From: Falciphora oryzae
Lineage: Eukaryota > Ascomycota > Sordariomycetes > Magnaporthales > Magnaporthaceae
Direction: 5' to 3'
NCBI GenBank assembly: GCA_000733355.1
Contig: JNVV01000034.1
Coordinates: 90,124-154,123, forward strand
DNA length: 64,000 bases
Numbering within the stretch: position 1 is the stretch's first letter; each line of letters begins with the position of its first letter. The notes under the pieces are model-generated. The model was not told the DNA's origin, made no database searches, and saw only the letters and a program-made list of their open reading frames with translations. Of the stretch, positions 34,107-46,417 are shown in pieces. Position numbers and translations under genes: made by a program.

Positions 34107-35159
34107 ATGGACCTCGCGACCAAGCTCGACGCTCCGCGCCGCCACGGCACTCGCCGTCACCCTTCGTCCGACCCATCGGCTCCCACCGCAAACTACGAGC
34201 GGTGTCTGAAGACCGACACCGGCATCCGCGGCGGCTGGGACCAATACCCACGCCGCAAGGACCGCCGCGCCAAGGTCGAGGACGGCTCCAGCAGCAGCGA
34301 CTCGGACGAGGATGACCTGGCAGCAGCAGCGAGCGGCAGCCGACCCCGCGGCGGCGGAGGCACGGCGGCGCCCAGGCCCACCAAGGACATGAGGGAGGCC
34401 AGCCGCTCCTCGGCCGCTGCGGATCGCCACGTCCACTTCCGCCCCAGCCCCGTCGGCACCCCAGCTTCCCGCGAGCGCCACCACCACCAAGGGTCGCGCA
34501 GGAGCAAGAGCGGCCGCAGGGAGAAGAGCGGCTACACGTCCGGCAGCGAGTCGGAGCTGTCGGACACGTCGGGCACTGCCAGGCCGCCACGGTCCACGAC
34601 GGCGCCCTCGTCAAGCACGCCCGCTCGCAAGCAGCAGCAGCCGCAGCAGCAGGCCAGCGCCGCTGTGGCCACAACGGCCCAGCAGCAGCAACAACAGCAG
34701 CAGCAGCCCGCCACCGGATACATGCTCATCCCCGGCACCAACCAGCTCATGGCCGTGCAGTATACCACCCAGCCCGGCTACGACCCCATGCTGGCCGCCG
34801 GTCCGGCCCAGATCCTGGCCGCTCAGGTACAGGCTCAGGCTCTAGCACAGCAGCAACAGCAGGTGGCGATGCAAATGCAGATGATGCAGATGCCAGGCAT
34901 GGGGATGGGAATGGGCATGATGGGCGGCGGCGGCGGCGGTGGAGGAGGCGGCTACTATTACTACCCGGGGATGCAGCAGCAGCAACAACTGCCAGGAATG
35001 CCGTTCCCTGGCCCCACGCCGATGCAGATGCAGATGCCCCAGCAGCAGGACCAGCCTCAGTTCCCAACCGTCTTGCAGCAAGGCGCGCCGCCTGGTCAGT
35101 ACCCCGGCCCTCATCCCGCCTTCCAGCCGCCGGGGCCCTTCAACAACGGCTACATGTGA
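34107..35159 (+). CDS. Gln/Met/Gly-rich low-complexity protein, unknown function
   Basis: A single exon encodes 350 residues. The N-terminus (1-70) is basic and charged, with an acidic Ser/Asp patch (SSSSDSDEDD, about 60-69). Residues 80-170 are Arg/Ser/His-rich (RERHHHQGSRRSKSGRREK). Residues about 175-200 contain Gln runs. Then come short ordered-looking stretches (TGYMLIPGTNQLMAVQYTTQ), Gln/Met repeats (QVAMQMQMMQMPGMGMGMGM), a Gly run followed by YYYYPGM, and a Pro/Gln-rich tail ending PPGPFNNGYM. There is no signal peptide, membrane segment or catalytic motif. The composition is that of prion-like or condensate-forming proteins, often RNA- or transcription-associated, but function is unknown. 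The ATG context (CGACCATGG) is good. Confidence 0.65.
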   Translation: MDLATKLDAPRRHGTRRHPSSDPSAPTANYERCLKTDTGIRGGWDQYPRRKDRRAKVEDGSSSSDSDEDDLAAAASGSRPRGGGGTAAPRPTKDMREASRSSAAADRHVHFRPSPVGTPASRERHHHQGSRRSKSGRREKSGYTSGSESELSDTSGTARPPRSTTAPSSSTPARKQQQPQQQASAAVATTAQQQQQQQQQPATGYMLIPGTNQLMAVQYTTQPGYDPMLAAGPAQILAAQVQAQALAQQQQQVAMQMQMMQMPGMGMGMGMMGGGGGGGGGGYYYYPGMQQQQQLPGMPFPGPTPMQMQMPQQQDQPQFPTVLQQGAPPGQYPGPHPAFQPPGPFNNGYM

Positions 35160-36374
35160 GGCCCGCCACACGTCGGGGCTGCGTGTCTATCTCACTAGCG
35201 GCCGGGATTGAGGGAGGAGAGGTATAGATGGAGGATATGATATACAGAGCAGCCTGAGTAGGTTCCCATCCTCTTAGCATGCCTCTTGCAAACTGAACAA
35301 CCAAGGGGACACACCAGGGAACGGGGTGGTCTCAACAAGCGATGTTCAAGAAGCCAGGCCCGCCATGACGACTTTCTTAGAAGCACGCCCCATGGGGGTA
35401 CCTGTTCGAGGCTGCTGCTACTTTTCTCGTGGCGGGGCGGCGCCCAAGCGTTTTCTCAAGTTTCAAGGGTGACTTTCTCGACCGTCTCTGAGAACTGTCG
35501 CTGTCGTTAATGAGGAGTGTGTACTTGTCCGGAATGCTCTCGCATACGACGACTGGATGGAGTCTATCCGCAAATGGGCGAGGCCGCGCCATATGCATGA
35601 TGACATGGAGTTGGGGGGCACGAGGGGGTGGGCTGGGGAAACAGGACAGGGGGAACCTTTTCTATTCTTTTTCTGTTCTTTGGTGGCGGCTTCTGTCAAT
35701 GTGCGATAGATATGGCAAATACAATCTCTCCACAGGACTACCTGCTGCTAGCAGCATAGAAATGCTCACTCCCGTCCACCAGGAGGATACGACCTCTGTA
35801 TTGCTGCAGGTCTACGTGTCAACATTTAGTCGCAGCGCCTTGACGTGTTTCTTACACCGCCTCTTTGACTCCCGTTATGCTCTGGTGAAGTATGTTGCGA
35901 TCAGAGCAACAGAAGGTCGCGAACAAAGGGTATCAAAATACAGTTCTTTTCTTCTTCCTTTCCTCTTTTTGATATTTTTTCTTGTTACTTCCTTCTATCG
36001 ACATCAAACATGCTAACCATCCAACGGTTCCGGCCATGCATGCATCCAGCCAAAACACCCCCAGCCCACTTCCGAGGAGCAACCATACAAAAGAAACGAA
36101 GTTCAGCAAGCCCGCATTGGGCCTGCTCACCCTAAATAGTTACAGCGTCTATGAAAGCAACATATGCAATGTCGTTAAGCATACTCCGCAAAAGGCTCCA
36201 GGTCATTACGAGCCTCTACCGGACAAAAAACGCCAAAGAAAAAAAGAAAGGAAAAAAAAAACTCAAAACTCAGCACACCAGCCAGACCATGTACTCATGG
36301 TTCCGGGCCTGTTTCTGTCTTCATGTTGTTCTCGTCGCGTCTCCGTCCGACGGCTATATTATTCATCTCGTCGC
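35160..36374. other. 3' flanks of two convergent genes, no gene seen
   Basis: This lies between the Gln-rich protein gene (plus) and the Sec7 gene (minus), and presumably includes both 3' untranslated regions. No frame with domain support is present. Confidence 0.5.
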
Positions 36375-39300
36375 TCACTCCTCTTTCCTCTCCCCGTACA
36401 CCTCGTCCCTCCGGACCGTCGCGCCCTGCAGCGCGTCGACGTAGGTGCGGTACTTGACGCTCTCGCGCAGCAGGTACTCGCTCTTGCGCTGCCAGTTGCC
36501 CATGGCCCTGCTCGCGTTGTTGGACCGCGGGCTGAAGGCGAGCAGCATGGGGCTGCGGAGCGAGTTGTGCTTGCGCAGCTCCTCCTCGATCGACGCCACG
36601 TAGGCGCTGAGCGTGGAGAGCTGCTCCGCCTCGCCCTGCGTCGACGCCCGGAGCGACTGCGCCGGCGGCCTCCACTCGGCGATGTGGATCCGGTCGCCGG
36701 GGAGCTTGCCCCTCCCGGGACCCCCGGCCCCGGCGCTGATGCCCCCGCCGAACGGGCCGACGGTGGACGAGAAGGACGAGCTCGACCGGGGCCCGCGCCG
36801 CCCGGTGGGGGCGGGCGAACCCGGCTCGCCTGGGTTCTCGACTAGAATGTTGCCCAGGTCCATGACCGCGCTGGCAGACTGCACCGACCCTGATCGCGCG
36901 CGCACAAAGTCGAGCGATCCGGACCGGAAGCTGCCTGCCCGCGAGTGCATCGAGCCGGTGGTCCGGTGCCCTCTAACCACCGCGGCGGCACTACCCGGCC
37001 TGCTGGTCTGCACGGCGGGAGCCCCTGTGTCGCTGTTATCCTTCCCCATGGATGCCTCGGTGATGGCAGCAACCAACGGGTTATTGACAATGGCGTCACC
37101 CCAACCGTACTCAATGTTGGAGATGCCGCCGACGAGCGGATGTGTGCTCAGCCGGGCGCTCCAGTAGTTGACCGTCGTTACGAATTCGTGGCTGGTCTCC
37201 GGGGTGCTCGCCTGGAACAGGTGCACGGCTCCAGTTGGTAGGCTCAACGCCCACACGTGCGGCCGCGAGCTCGAGTAGCCCGGTGGGGGCAACGCCGACG
37301 CGAGCGTCTGCTTAAGGCTGAAGGTGGCCAGGTTCGTCGCGTTGTCCTGCCAGTTACCGCCGCCGACCACGACGGCGCCTTTGCCACCAGCCCGCCCCCG
37401 GCTCTTCTTGCCGAGCGACTTGTTGGGCGCGAACGAGAAGAGGCTGAGGGATCCCTTCTGCACCACGGCGAACACTTCGCTCCAGTTGCGGTCCTTGGCC
37501 CTCTTGTCTATGCCGTCGAGGTGGTGCTTGTGGATCACCCGGCCCTCCTTGACCCAGGGTGGACCGGCAAGCTCCAGAGACTCGTCCTCGAGCAGCGGCT
37601 TGGCGGTGCTGTTTGCCTCCTCACCGCTCATGCCGCTGAGCAGGCTGGCAGCGCCTGCCGCGCCGATGGCGTCCTCGCGGATTATGGCCTGGCTGAGCGC
37701 GTTGGCGAACCCGATGGACTGCTGGAAGTTGGCCGTGTACCCGGATCCTATCGAGTCGATGGACATGGACGTCTGCGTGCGCCCAAGTGAGTAGCGGCTG
37801 CGCGTGGCCGACGATACGGTCGGGCTCCAGATGGAGCCGCCATCGTCGAAGCTGGTGCGGCTGGACGAGAAGCCGTTTGTCCCGAACGGAGCCCCCGGCG
37901 CGCCCCGCGCTCGAGACCGACTCTTAGACGTCCATCGGAGAGAGGCAGGTAGTCGCGAGGCATCTGTGCCGCTGGGCACTCGTCCCCTGACCGACGCCTG
38001 ACTCTCCGAAGGCGCCTTGCTTAGCACCGACGGCGAGCGTTTTAGTAGGCCAATGACCGACAGGTTGCCTGAAGGCTGCAGCTGCGACTGTGGTTCGGCA
38101 CCAAAAAGTGGCAGCCGCTCGTCGCGGATGGACGCGTACGTGTCCTTGAGCACCGTCTCAATTTGCGCCTCCCATGCGCGCAACGTCCCCTCGAAGGGTG
38201 TCTTGACCAGAGGACCGCACTCGTCGGCCTCCCCGCCCGCCTCCCTGTTGGAAGCGGGCGAGAGACCTCCCAGAAACGACTGTCTGAAACTGTTGACTGG
38301 CTTCTCCAGCTCCATCGGATCCTGCGCATCCTCTGGCGAGAGACCACTACCCTTTCCAGGCAGAATCGACTGCCGGCCAAAGGTGTCTGGTGCAGCGTCG
38401 GCGAGCGCTTGCCTAATTGTGCCGATGGTGTTCTTGACGAACTGGCTCCTCGTCATCTTCTGTTCGATGTCGGCCATGTGCAGATCTGTGTTGAGCAGCA
38501 TGATGGAGTAGCAGATGGTGTGGACAACATCTGTAACACGAGAAGGCAGCCAGTCAGTCAGCGACTTGTCGTTTCTCTCCCTGCGTGGAAGAGGCCTAGA
38601 GTCTATAGTTGGGCAGGTTTCGCGAGACAAAACATACCGGTAGCCTTGAAGCCGTGCTTGGGGTTGCAGTCACACCAACGCTTGGCGAATGCGGCCAGGA
38701 TGCGGTCGACCTGTTGTGTCTCGGCCTTGAGGATCAGGCGCGCGCAAATGTCACGGAGCGATGAGACGATGCTGCGCCCAGCAAAGTCGAACAGTGACAT
38801 GTACGCCTGCAGTGTGCGCTGCCTCACCGGTCCCTCCTCGCCCATCCAGGCAGCCGCCTTCTCTTTCTGTATAAAGTCCTCGTTACCGTCGTAAATCTTC
38901 TGCGCCTTCTGCCGGTCGTCGTCCGTCGGGTCCCCGATCACGAAGCCGCCAGGCTCGTCAATCGGCGTCGTCGTGTGGTTGGACCCCATCTTCCTGGTCT
39001 TCTTGTCAGGACTGTCCGGCTCATCCACCTTGACGCTCGGTAGGCTCGTTGCCGACCTGGAACCCATCGAGCTTCCCTCGAGCACTGAGCTCTCGAAGGG
39101 CAAAACCAGCCTAATGGCGTCCTTGGTAGACCTCTTCTCACGAATCTTCCTATTGCTGCTATCCGGGCGAACAGGGGTTCTCGATTCGCTCTCGCTCTCG
39201 GTGTCGCTGCTGTCGCAGTTCAGGAACGAGCTTGCCCTTGTAATGGCCGCGGGTGGCTCGGGCGCCTGTCGAGTCGGGGTATCGATGCGGCTCGCGGAGC

Positions 39301-41593
39301 TCTTCTTGGCGAGGACAGCAGCAGCAGCGCGGAGTTTCTGCGGCGTGGGCTCGTCGTGCTGCTGCTCTGGGGCCGGCAACGGCTTGCTCTCCGCTCGCGC
39401 CGTGACGGCGAAGCCTCGGGGCGAGCGAGACAAGTCTGGGTCGAGTGGGCCCTTGCCCTTCTTGGGACTGCCAAACACTGTATCCGCGGTGGCACGCTGG
39501 GCCGCGGGATCGTCGTGCCAGGCTGTATGAGCCGGGCCATCGCTGCCGTCCGAGGCCAAATAAGGCTCGAGTGCGCGAGTCAGGCCTGGGCTCCGGTCAG
39601 GGTTCGACGATGGCGAATTCAGCTTTGGAGGAGCGGCGAGGGGTGCCGCGTCGTCGAGGATTGATTGAGGCAGCGGAGGCGGTGGAGGGGGCGGCTCGTG
39701 CTGCACCTTCTTCTGTCGTCTGAAGAATGCCGAAGTCTTCTTCTGCAGCGTCCCGTGCGCCGTCCCGCCGTGCGTCGAGTGCGAGCTGTCACGCGACGGG
39801 GGCGTGCTCTGCGACTTGCCCGAGCGAGTCTGGCCAGAGCCTTCCGTTTGTTGTGGATTATTGCTTTGTTTGCCGCTTTGCGAGTCTGCGGCAGGGCTGC
39901 TGTTTGCATTGTTGTCTCTCCGCGTTCCAAAAACACGCCTGAAAAATCCAAGCTTCTCTTTGGGCTGCGGGGCGGGCGCCGGGGCGGTGTTATTGGCACG
40001 GCCTGCCTGTGCGAGCTGTTCCTTGCTCTTTTCGTACCCAATGCTGGGGGCCGGTGCTGAATCAATGTCGAAGGCTGTCGAGCCTGGCATCGGGGGCACA
40101 TCGCGCGAGGCGGCCGCTTTGGAGTGCGAGCGACCAACTGTTGCGCTACGCGACGACCGCGTACTGCGTTTACGCTCCGGGTCTACCTGGGGCTTCGACG
40201 CGCCCGACGAGGTCGTTATGCTCTGCGTGCGTGCGCTCGATGTGGGGAACGAGGGCATGGAGGGAACACTGGTCAGCCTCCGTGGGCCACCGGGAATCGT
40301 CGGCGTCGGGGCTGCGTCGAAGTCGTCACCGTCCACAGCGCTACTGCTGCTCTTGTTATTGATGGCACTGGTGTTGCTGAAGAAGGAGTCGGAAAAATCA
40401 AGCTGCCAACCAGTCGTTGGGTGAGAATCGGGAAGCCGCGGCGGCTGCTGCTGCTGAGCAGGGCTGAAGCCAGACAGCGAGCCATTGGTGAAGCCGCTTG
40501 CCCAGCGCTGGCTGCTGAGCACCTGGGAGTACCCGGCGTCCATGCTGTTGGAGCTGCTGCTCTTGCTTCCCTTGCGGCCCCTCGAGTGTGCGGCTCGCGG
40601 GGTTGCCGGCTGGGTCTTTTGGCCGGGCTCACGCAAGCTGTTGATGCGGCCCAGTGTGGACTGGAAGTTGGAACTGCTGTTGCTGCGGCGGCCGCGGGTG
40701 TACTGGACCGAAGCGCGGCTGGAGGTCTCGGCGTCGGTGTCGAGGTCGGAGCTGTACGAGTACTCGTGGCCTGCGCCGGCAGGGCGGCCAGTCATCGGGG
40801 CCGTCCTCATGGGCGGGATTCTCGCGATGTCTGGCGAGGCGGCAGCGTCGTCGTATTGCGGTCTCGGCGGGGTCGGGTGGCTCATGGACAGCTGGTCGAG
40901 GGAGAGCAACATGTTGGTGACGAGGGAGTCGCGAGTGACGTTCCGCGGGGACAGCGAGAGGTCGTGGGACATGCGGGCGTCGGCACGCGACGACGGGCCC
41001 CGGGGCGAGTTATTAGGAGGTGCGTCGCCGAGGGTGTTGGCTCCGGGGACGGCGTCGTCCTTGTGCAGCATGGGATTGGCATTGCCGTCACTAGCGCCGT
41101 GTGCGGACATTGCGGCCAGGGTTTCGTCCAGGGTCGTGTCCAGGGTTTCGTCCAGGGTGGTAGGCGTCTTGTCATCGAGGAAAGCGCCGCCGGCATGCTT
41201 AGCGCTGAGCTCTCCTTGCGATGCCGGGGGCTGGCTCTGCTGTTTGGGCGTGAGGCCTGGTGTTGTGATCGCCGGGCTGCCGCTCTGGGCCCGTCGCGGT
41301 CGTGGGTGTTGGTGCTGTGGGAGATACAGGTGTTGGTCTGGGTACTGGGGCTGCTGCTGGTGCTGCTGGTGGTCGCGGTGGCGGTGGTGGTAGTGCTGCT
41401 CCGTGTGCTGCACGTCGTGGTGCTGGGGCTTCTCCCGGAAGCAATCCTGACTGCCGTCGTTGGCCGTCGTCTTGATGGCGACGGTGCCTGTGGCGGTCGC
41501 GAACCTCGGCGCAGGAACGACGCTGATTTCGAGATCAGGGCGGCGGCGTCGCTGCATCGGAAAGTGAGTGGAGGGAAAGCGCGTTTTGATCAA
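36375..41593 (-). CDS. Large Sec7-PH guanine-nucleotide exchange factor for Arf GTPases
   Basis: Sec7 domains load GTP onto Arf GTPases in vesicle traffic. On the minus strand exon 41593-38638 joins exon 38530-36375 (donor GTATGT, acceptor TTACAG, phase 1), giving 1703 residues. Residues 1 to about 890 are low complexity (His/Gln-rich start, then Ser/Pro-rich with many RS motifs). The Sec7 domain spans about 893-1070. The helix with the catalytic glutamate reads LKAETQQVDRIL (Glu958), replacing the usual RLPGE-type sequence but keeping the Glu. The second motif is SIMLLNTDLHMADIEQKMTR (994-1013), and the intron lies between the two. A PH domain follows (about 1307-1447, from WVKEGRVIHKH to NYWSARLS), then a charged, coiled-coil-like C-terminus (about 1610-1703). 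The Sec7-PH order matches the yeast Syt1/Yel1-type exchange factors. The start could instead be the ATG 12 codons downstream. Confidence 0.88.
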
Positions 41594-44500
41594 TCGGGCT
41601 CCCGCTCCAGGGCTCCTCCCACCAATCTTCGACCCCTTCCCGCTCTGCGCGTGCCTGGATCCAGATACGACCGTGTCTGCACGTCGTGGCAGGGCAGAAA
41701 CGGGTTAATTTACGGGGGCGGTCGCAGCGAAATGGGCACCGCGGACCCACTGCGCCATTGGCTTCTTCAAACCCAAACCAAAGAGAGTCTGGCCGTGGCG
41801 ACTTATTGGACAGACTTTGCAATGTGCATCTGGGGGTGTGTGGGAAAGCAATTTAGAGATTTACCAGAGGCGTTCAATGTCTCTCGCTTTGCCGAGGGGC
41901 TGGCGCTAGGGGCATTCGGCTGGCTCAAGCTGGTATGGATCGAGCTGGCTGGTGGTAAGTGGCGGTGATGTCCAGCACGCACAGAAGCAGGACGAGGAGC
42001 TAGAGACGCAGCACACGCGCCTGTCACCACCATATGAGAACAAAACAAGAATAAAAATAATAGTGAAATGGGGAAAAGGATACGGCGGGTGTCTACGGCG
42101 GCCTATTTACGAAGATGCTCAGGCCGGATGGGTCTCGGCCCCCGTCCTTGGGTTGAGGGACGTGGTCGGAATGGTCGGAATTGCATCAGACGACGAAGCG
42201 CAGCCCCTTTGTTTTTATTCTTATGTTAATTGCGCGTATTTTGCTTCCACTTCTTTGCCCATCCTGGCCGTCTCGTCTCCCCTGCGCGTGGTGGGTTCGC
42301 CGGGCGCGGTTCCACAATTGGCGACGAAGGTGTCTTTTTTGGGAGCCAGCATTGACTGAACGGGCGGGCTGCTGCACGACGGCCATGTGCTGACGTCCCC
42401 AGGCGCAGGAGAACCCTGCACCGACGCCTGCTGGCCGGTGGGGCTGCCGCCAGAGCCCGCAAACTCGCTGTGCTTCTCACCGGGAAGCACCCCGAAGCAT
42501 GGCCAGGGGACGGCAGCGGGCTGGCGTCAACTGACTGCCCACGTCCCTCGGCCGGCCAACCCAGTCGACCGCCGACGAGCCTGACTGCACCGTATTGCGG
42601 CCAAGGCCGAGTCCAGAGATGCGACGGCTCGGAGCCAGCAATTCCACACGGACGTCAGAACACAGTCCGCATACGAGAGCGCCAAGCGGGCGACCGACTA
42701 CAACAGCGCTCCTGCGGTTACTACCTCTATGACATGACAGGATCCCCCATGTGAAAGCAGCAGGGAGGAGGCCCGTGTCCATGCGGCTGGCTGACACAGA
42801 AGAACAGGTCCTCAAGCAAGAAGAAGGAAAATTGACAGCTCACGCCGGTTCGTGGTCGAAAAAGCGCACCCTAGGTCCAGCACCTGCACGAAGGGCATGG
42901 AACGGGGTCTGTGTCAGGTCGTGTGTGACGAGAAAGGGTACCTGCATTGTGCCATTTTTTCACTCCGAGGTTCCCCAAAACGGCCCCAGGGGAATGGGTG
43001 GGCGACAGGGGCGGCGCGCATCTTGGGAATGGATCCGTGGGACACCACCAATCGGCTGGCAATCCACGCCGGCTCTGCTTGACAGTTTGCGCGCCGAGGC
43101 CAATCATGAGGCGGGGTGCAGGTGCAGGCGAGCTCAACAAGGCTCGTGCTTTGGGTCCAAATCCCGGCGTTTTTTCTTGGGAAGATGGGGATTGACCCGA
43201 AAGGCCGAAGGGGTCAATGGTTCGAGCCCTCAGCAAGCGACCGCGGCGTCTTCTCTCCATTTTCCGGACCAGTCGAGCCCGGGAATCCTAGATCAGGCAT
43301 TTCCCGTGCCCGCCAAGACTTTGCGCGCGCGCGAGCTTGATGGATGTCTAGTGGACTTGATTCAGGCCAATTACGTGAGGCGCACGCAACCCCACCTCGG
43401 AATATTCCTGAGGAGCCCCGCCGCAAGGAATTGCATCGGCAGGCATTTTTTTCCAGTGGAGGAGGCTGAGCATGGCGAGCTGCGAATAAAAGGGGCATCA
43501 CATGCAGGCTGCACCGCGCTGCAGTCGCTTGACCAAAGACGAGAATCGCACAGAGCAAGAAAATGCCGGGGAGGGCTTTCCGCTGATTTGCCGCTCTGCC
43601 CGTGCGACAAGCGCCGCCCGCCCGCCAGCACGCCACCAACGATCGACAAATCCTCTGGTGCCAATTGGTGCTGGGCCAGGGTTTCGGATGAGGGCCGATG
43701 CGCAAGGCGGGAGGGAGGGCGGTCTTGTCCCACGTCGCAGTCATCTCTTCTTCTGGACAGGGCCGCGTGCGCTTTTGCATGCTCTACGATGCGTTTCTTG
43801 TTCCTTGGCGCCCTGAGAAACCAACACAGCACAGGCAACCCAACAATAGAATCCGTCCGTACCGGGCTCGAGCGAGAGCGGACTGTTCCAGGCAAACGCT
43901 GGTTGACGAACGTGCCGACGCAGACTACCTCTTTCTTGCCTTTTTTGGCGCGATGCAAATGCATGCCCGACGTCGTTGACGGCGCTGGCACAAGACTGGC
44001 CTAGGTCGATGAAACAATAGCTGAGAATGCGGGGTGCGTTTCCGGGAGACTTTGCGCCAGTGAAGTCGAACAAAAGCCCCAAAAGCATACTTTCGTAGTC
44101 TGCATGCTGGCTGGCTGGCTAGGAGCTTCCCACCCGAGCAGCACTGTTTCCTCTGTCCCACGGCCGTGCTTGCTTGTGCCACTGCCGCGATTGGGCGACC
44201 AGACCCCAGCTGAGAAGGATTGAACGAAGGAAGGAATGGAAGGCCGGCCCCGTGCGAGCCGTCTACGGCGCACCAAAACGGCCGCAACGGCTCCGCCCGA
44301 GCACGCGGGAATTCGAAGGAGCAATTCCCTGCTGTCCTTCCAGAACTTTGGCGTGCTCCAATCCATGCCGCCACGCCACACCCGTGTGTGATCCGACATT
44401 CCAGTCGTTTCCCGACGCGCGGAACCGTGCTGTTGGTCCAATCAACCACTCCAGCCAGCAGTGAATTCAAGTATTGTATTGTATTGTAATTTGTGGGTCC

Positions 44501-45256
44501 AAAAAATACAGTGCAATACAATACAAATACAGCTGTATTAAATACAATACAATATAAAATACAGAAAAAAAAAATGCACTTATACAAATGCATGAACTTT
44601 TTATACAATCTTCACAATTATATGCAAAAGCACGCAACAGACCGTGCGGGGTGGGGTACGTGCGTTTATATAGGTATATTTTTTTAGTCTGTATTTTATA
44701 TTCAAATACAATACAAGAGCAAAAACAATACAGTACAGTACAATACATGTACTTGTATTGTATTTTGTACTTGAATACAATACACACAATACATTTAGAA
44801 CACTGCAGCCAGCCAGTCTTTCACTCTACAGCAGCCCTTGTCTTGAACCATGTTTGTGCAGCAGCCTTGCGCACTCCACCGCATCACATGTGTTACGTCT
44901 CATGCCTCGTCGCTGCTTCCCCCACCTCTGGAGCCTTGCATGCATGTCGGAGTTGAGAAAGTGGACAGTGGTTACATTCGGCGAGGTTATCACCATAAAG
45001 GGACGCGTGTAAGAGGGTTCAAGCCCTATCGCTGTGATTGGGCGTCGTGTCCGTTTTAGGCAGGTTCTCTGGGGTAGTCAGCCTCTCGGAGAGCGCTGGA
45101 GGGAGGTGTCCAGCTGACGGCGGTGGGAGCCTTGGACGTCAACATGGACAAAGTAGAGGGACAAACAGTTGCAAAGCAATACATATAGCCTCGCTCATCT
45201 CTCTAACGCTGTCGGAATAAAACAGTCACTTCGAGCTTCAAGGACCCGTCGTCGCC
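41594..45256. other. Gene-free stretch with an AT-rich repeat island
   Basis: About 3.6 kb between the Sec7 gene (minus) and the ketoreductase gene (plus). The first part presumably holds the Sec7 promoter and leader. No supported gene was seen. An AT-rich repeat island lies at 44466-44800 and is listed separately. Confidence 0.4.
44466..44800. repeat. AT-rich island of ATACA/TGTAT repeats with inverted core
   Basis: The motif AATACAATAC and its complement GTATTGTATT recur in both orientations. A core pair, AATATAAAATACAGA (44551-44565) against TCTGTATTTTATATT (44688-44702), is inverted around a GC-richer centre containing a plus-strand A10 run. The block is abruptly poor in G and C compared with flanking DNA. 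It could be a small foldback or MITE-like element or a fork-pausing tract. No terminal duplication was identified. Confidence 0.6.
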
Positions 45257-46417
45257 ATGTCTGCCAACACCGTCTACGTGATTACTGGTGCGAACAAAGG
45301 TATGCCGCTCCAACCCTCCCCTGATCACCCAGCACCACACCACTGGGACAACGTGTTACAGAAGGACCCAAGTCCACGGTTCAACCATGATGGGTGATCG
45401 TCGACATAATATGCGGGCCTTGCAATGCAAACACAAGACGGCAATCCCGAGTCCAACACCCGGACCGAGTCGTGCCCTCCACGAACACCTGAATCGCCAG
45501 GAGCGAAGACGGGAACACCCCAACACCCCAGAGCCATCAGCTAATCCCTTTCTTACACCCGTGATCCCTCCCTACAACAGGCATCGGCCGCGGCATCGTC
45601 GCCCTCCTCCTGCAGCGGCCCCGCACCACCGTGCTGGCCCTCGTCCGCGACCCGGCCGCCGAGACCTCGGCGACCCTGCCCTCGCCCCCCGCCGCCCCCG
45701 GGAGCGCCCTGCACCTGCTGCCCCTCGACGCCGCCGTCGGCACGGACGGGGATGCCGCCCGCCCGGCCCAGCTGGCCGCCCTGGCCGCCGGGGTCGGCGT
45801 CTCGCGCGTCGACGTCGTGCTCGCCAACGCCGGCGGCAGCTCCGGGTACAAGGCCGTGCTCGACACGGAGCCCGCCGATGCCGCCTATGACTTCGCCGTC
45901 AACGCCGTGGGGCCGCTGCGCCTCTTCCGCGCCGCCTGGCCGCTGCTCTCGGCTGGCGGTGCTGGTGGGACCAAGTTCGTCTACATGGCCAGCTCCGTGG
46001 GCAGCATCGCGGCGCAAACGGAGGAGGCGTTCCCCAGCACCGCGTACGGGATGAGCAAGGCCGCCGCCAACTGGCTGCTCGTCAAAATCGGCGTCGAGTT
46101 CGGCCCTCAAGGGCTGAGCGTTATGGCCCTGCATCCCGGGTGGGTGTTTGCCTCGTTTGTGCCGTTTCTATATTTCGTTTCGTCGGAAGTTCTCAGTTAT
46201 GCACACATGGCTACCACTGACAGCCGACCCGCCCCTCCGGATTTCTAGCTGGGTCAAAACTGCCATGGGCCGGGGCATCGCCGACGCCATCGGCTTCCCG
46301 GAGCCACCCATGACCATTGACGACAGCGCCCGCTCGTGCGTCGAGCAGATCGACAACCTCAACTCCGAGAACTCGGGGCGGTTTGTCTCCTACGACGGCA
46401 AGGTTCTTCCGTGGTGA
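45257..46417 (+). CDS. Nor-1-like short-chain dehydrogenase/reductase
   Basis: This is an NAD(P)-dependent oxidoreductase with three exons: 45257-45299, 45581-46139 and 46249-46417 (donors GTATGC and GTGGGT; acceptors ACAACAG and TTCTAG), giving 256 residues. The Rossmann cofactor motif TGANKGIG (residues 10-17) is restored only by splicing exon 1 to exon 2. VVLANAGG follows, then the catalytic Ser (ASSVGS, 152/153) and YGMSK with Tyr170 and Lys174. ALHPGWVKTAMG spans the second splice site. The ending GRFVSYDGKVLPW and overall length resemble the norsolorinic-acid ketoreductase (Nor-1) subgroup, which acts in some polyketide pathways but also occurs outside clusters. No polyketide synthase lies in the window, so the substrate is unknown. 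The first intron is unusually long (281 bases). Confidence 0.88.

Noticed and set aside
40124..41968. 614-codon plus-strand open frame
   Set aside because: It lies antisense to the Sec7-PH gene. Its Val/Leu/Ala-rich product is the expected shadow of a GC-rich coding strand.
43120..43190. B-box-like GGTCCAAATCCC followed by a T run
   Set aside because: Only a T-arm look-alike. No D-arm, anticodon stem or matching acceptor strand was found.
44965..45035. tRNA-like segment with a seven-pair acceptor stem and GGTTCAAGCCC box
   Set aside because: The ends pair well, but no anticodon stem forms and the T-stem has mismatches, so it is not a functional tRNA gene; it is probably chance.
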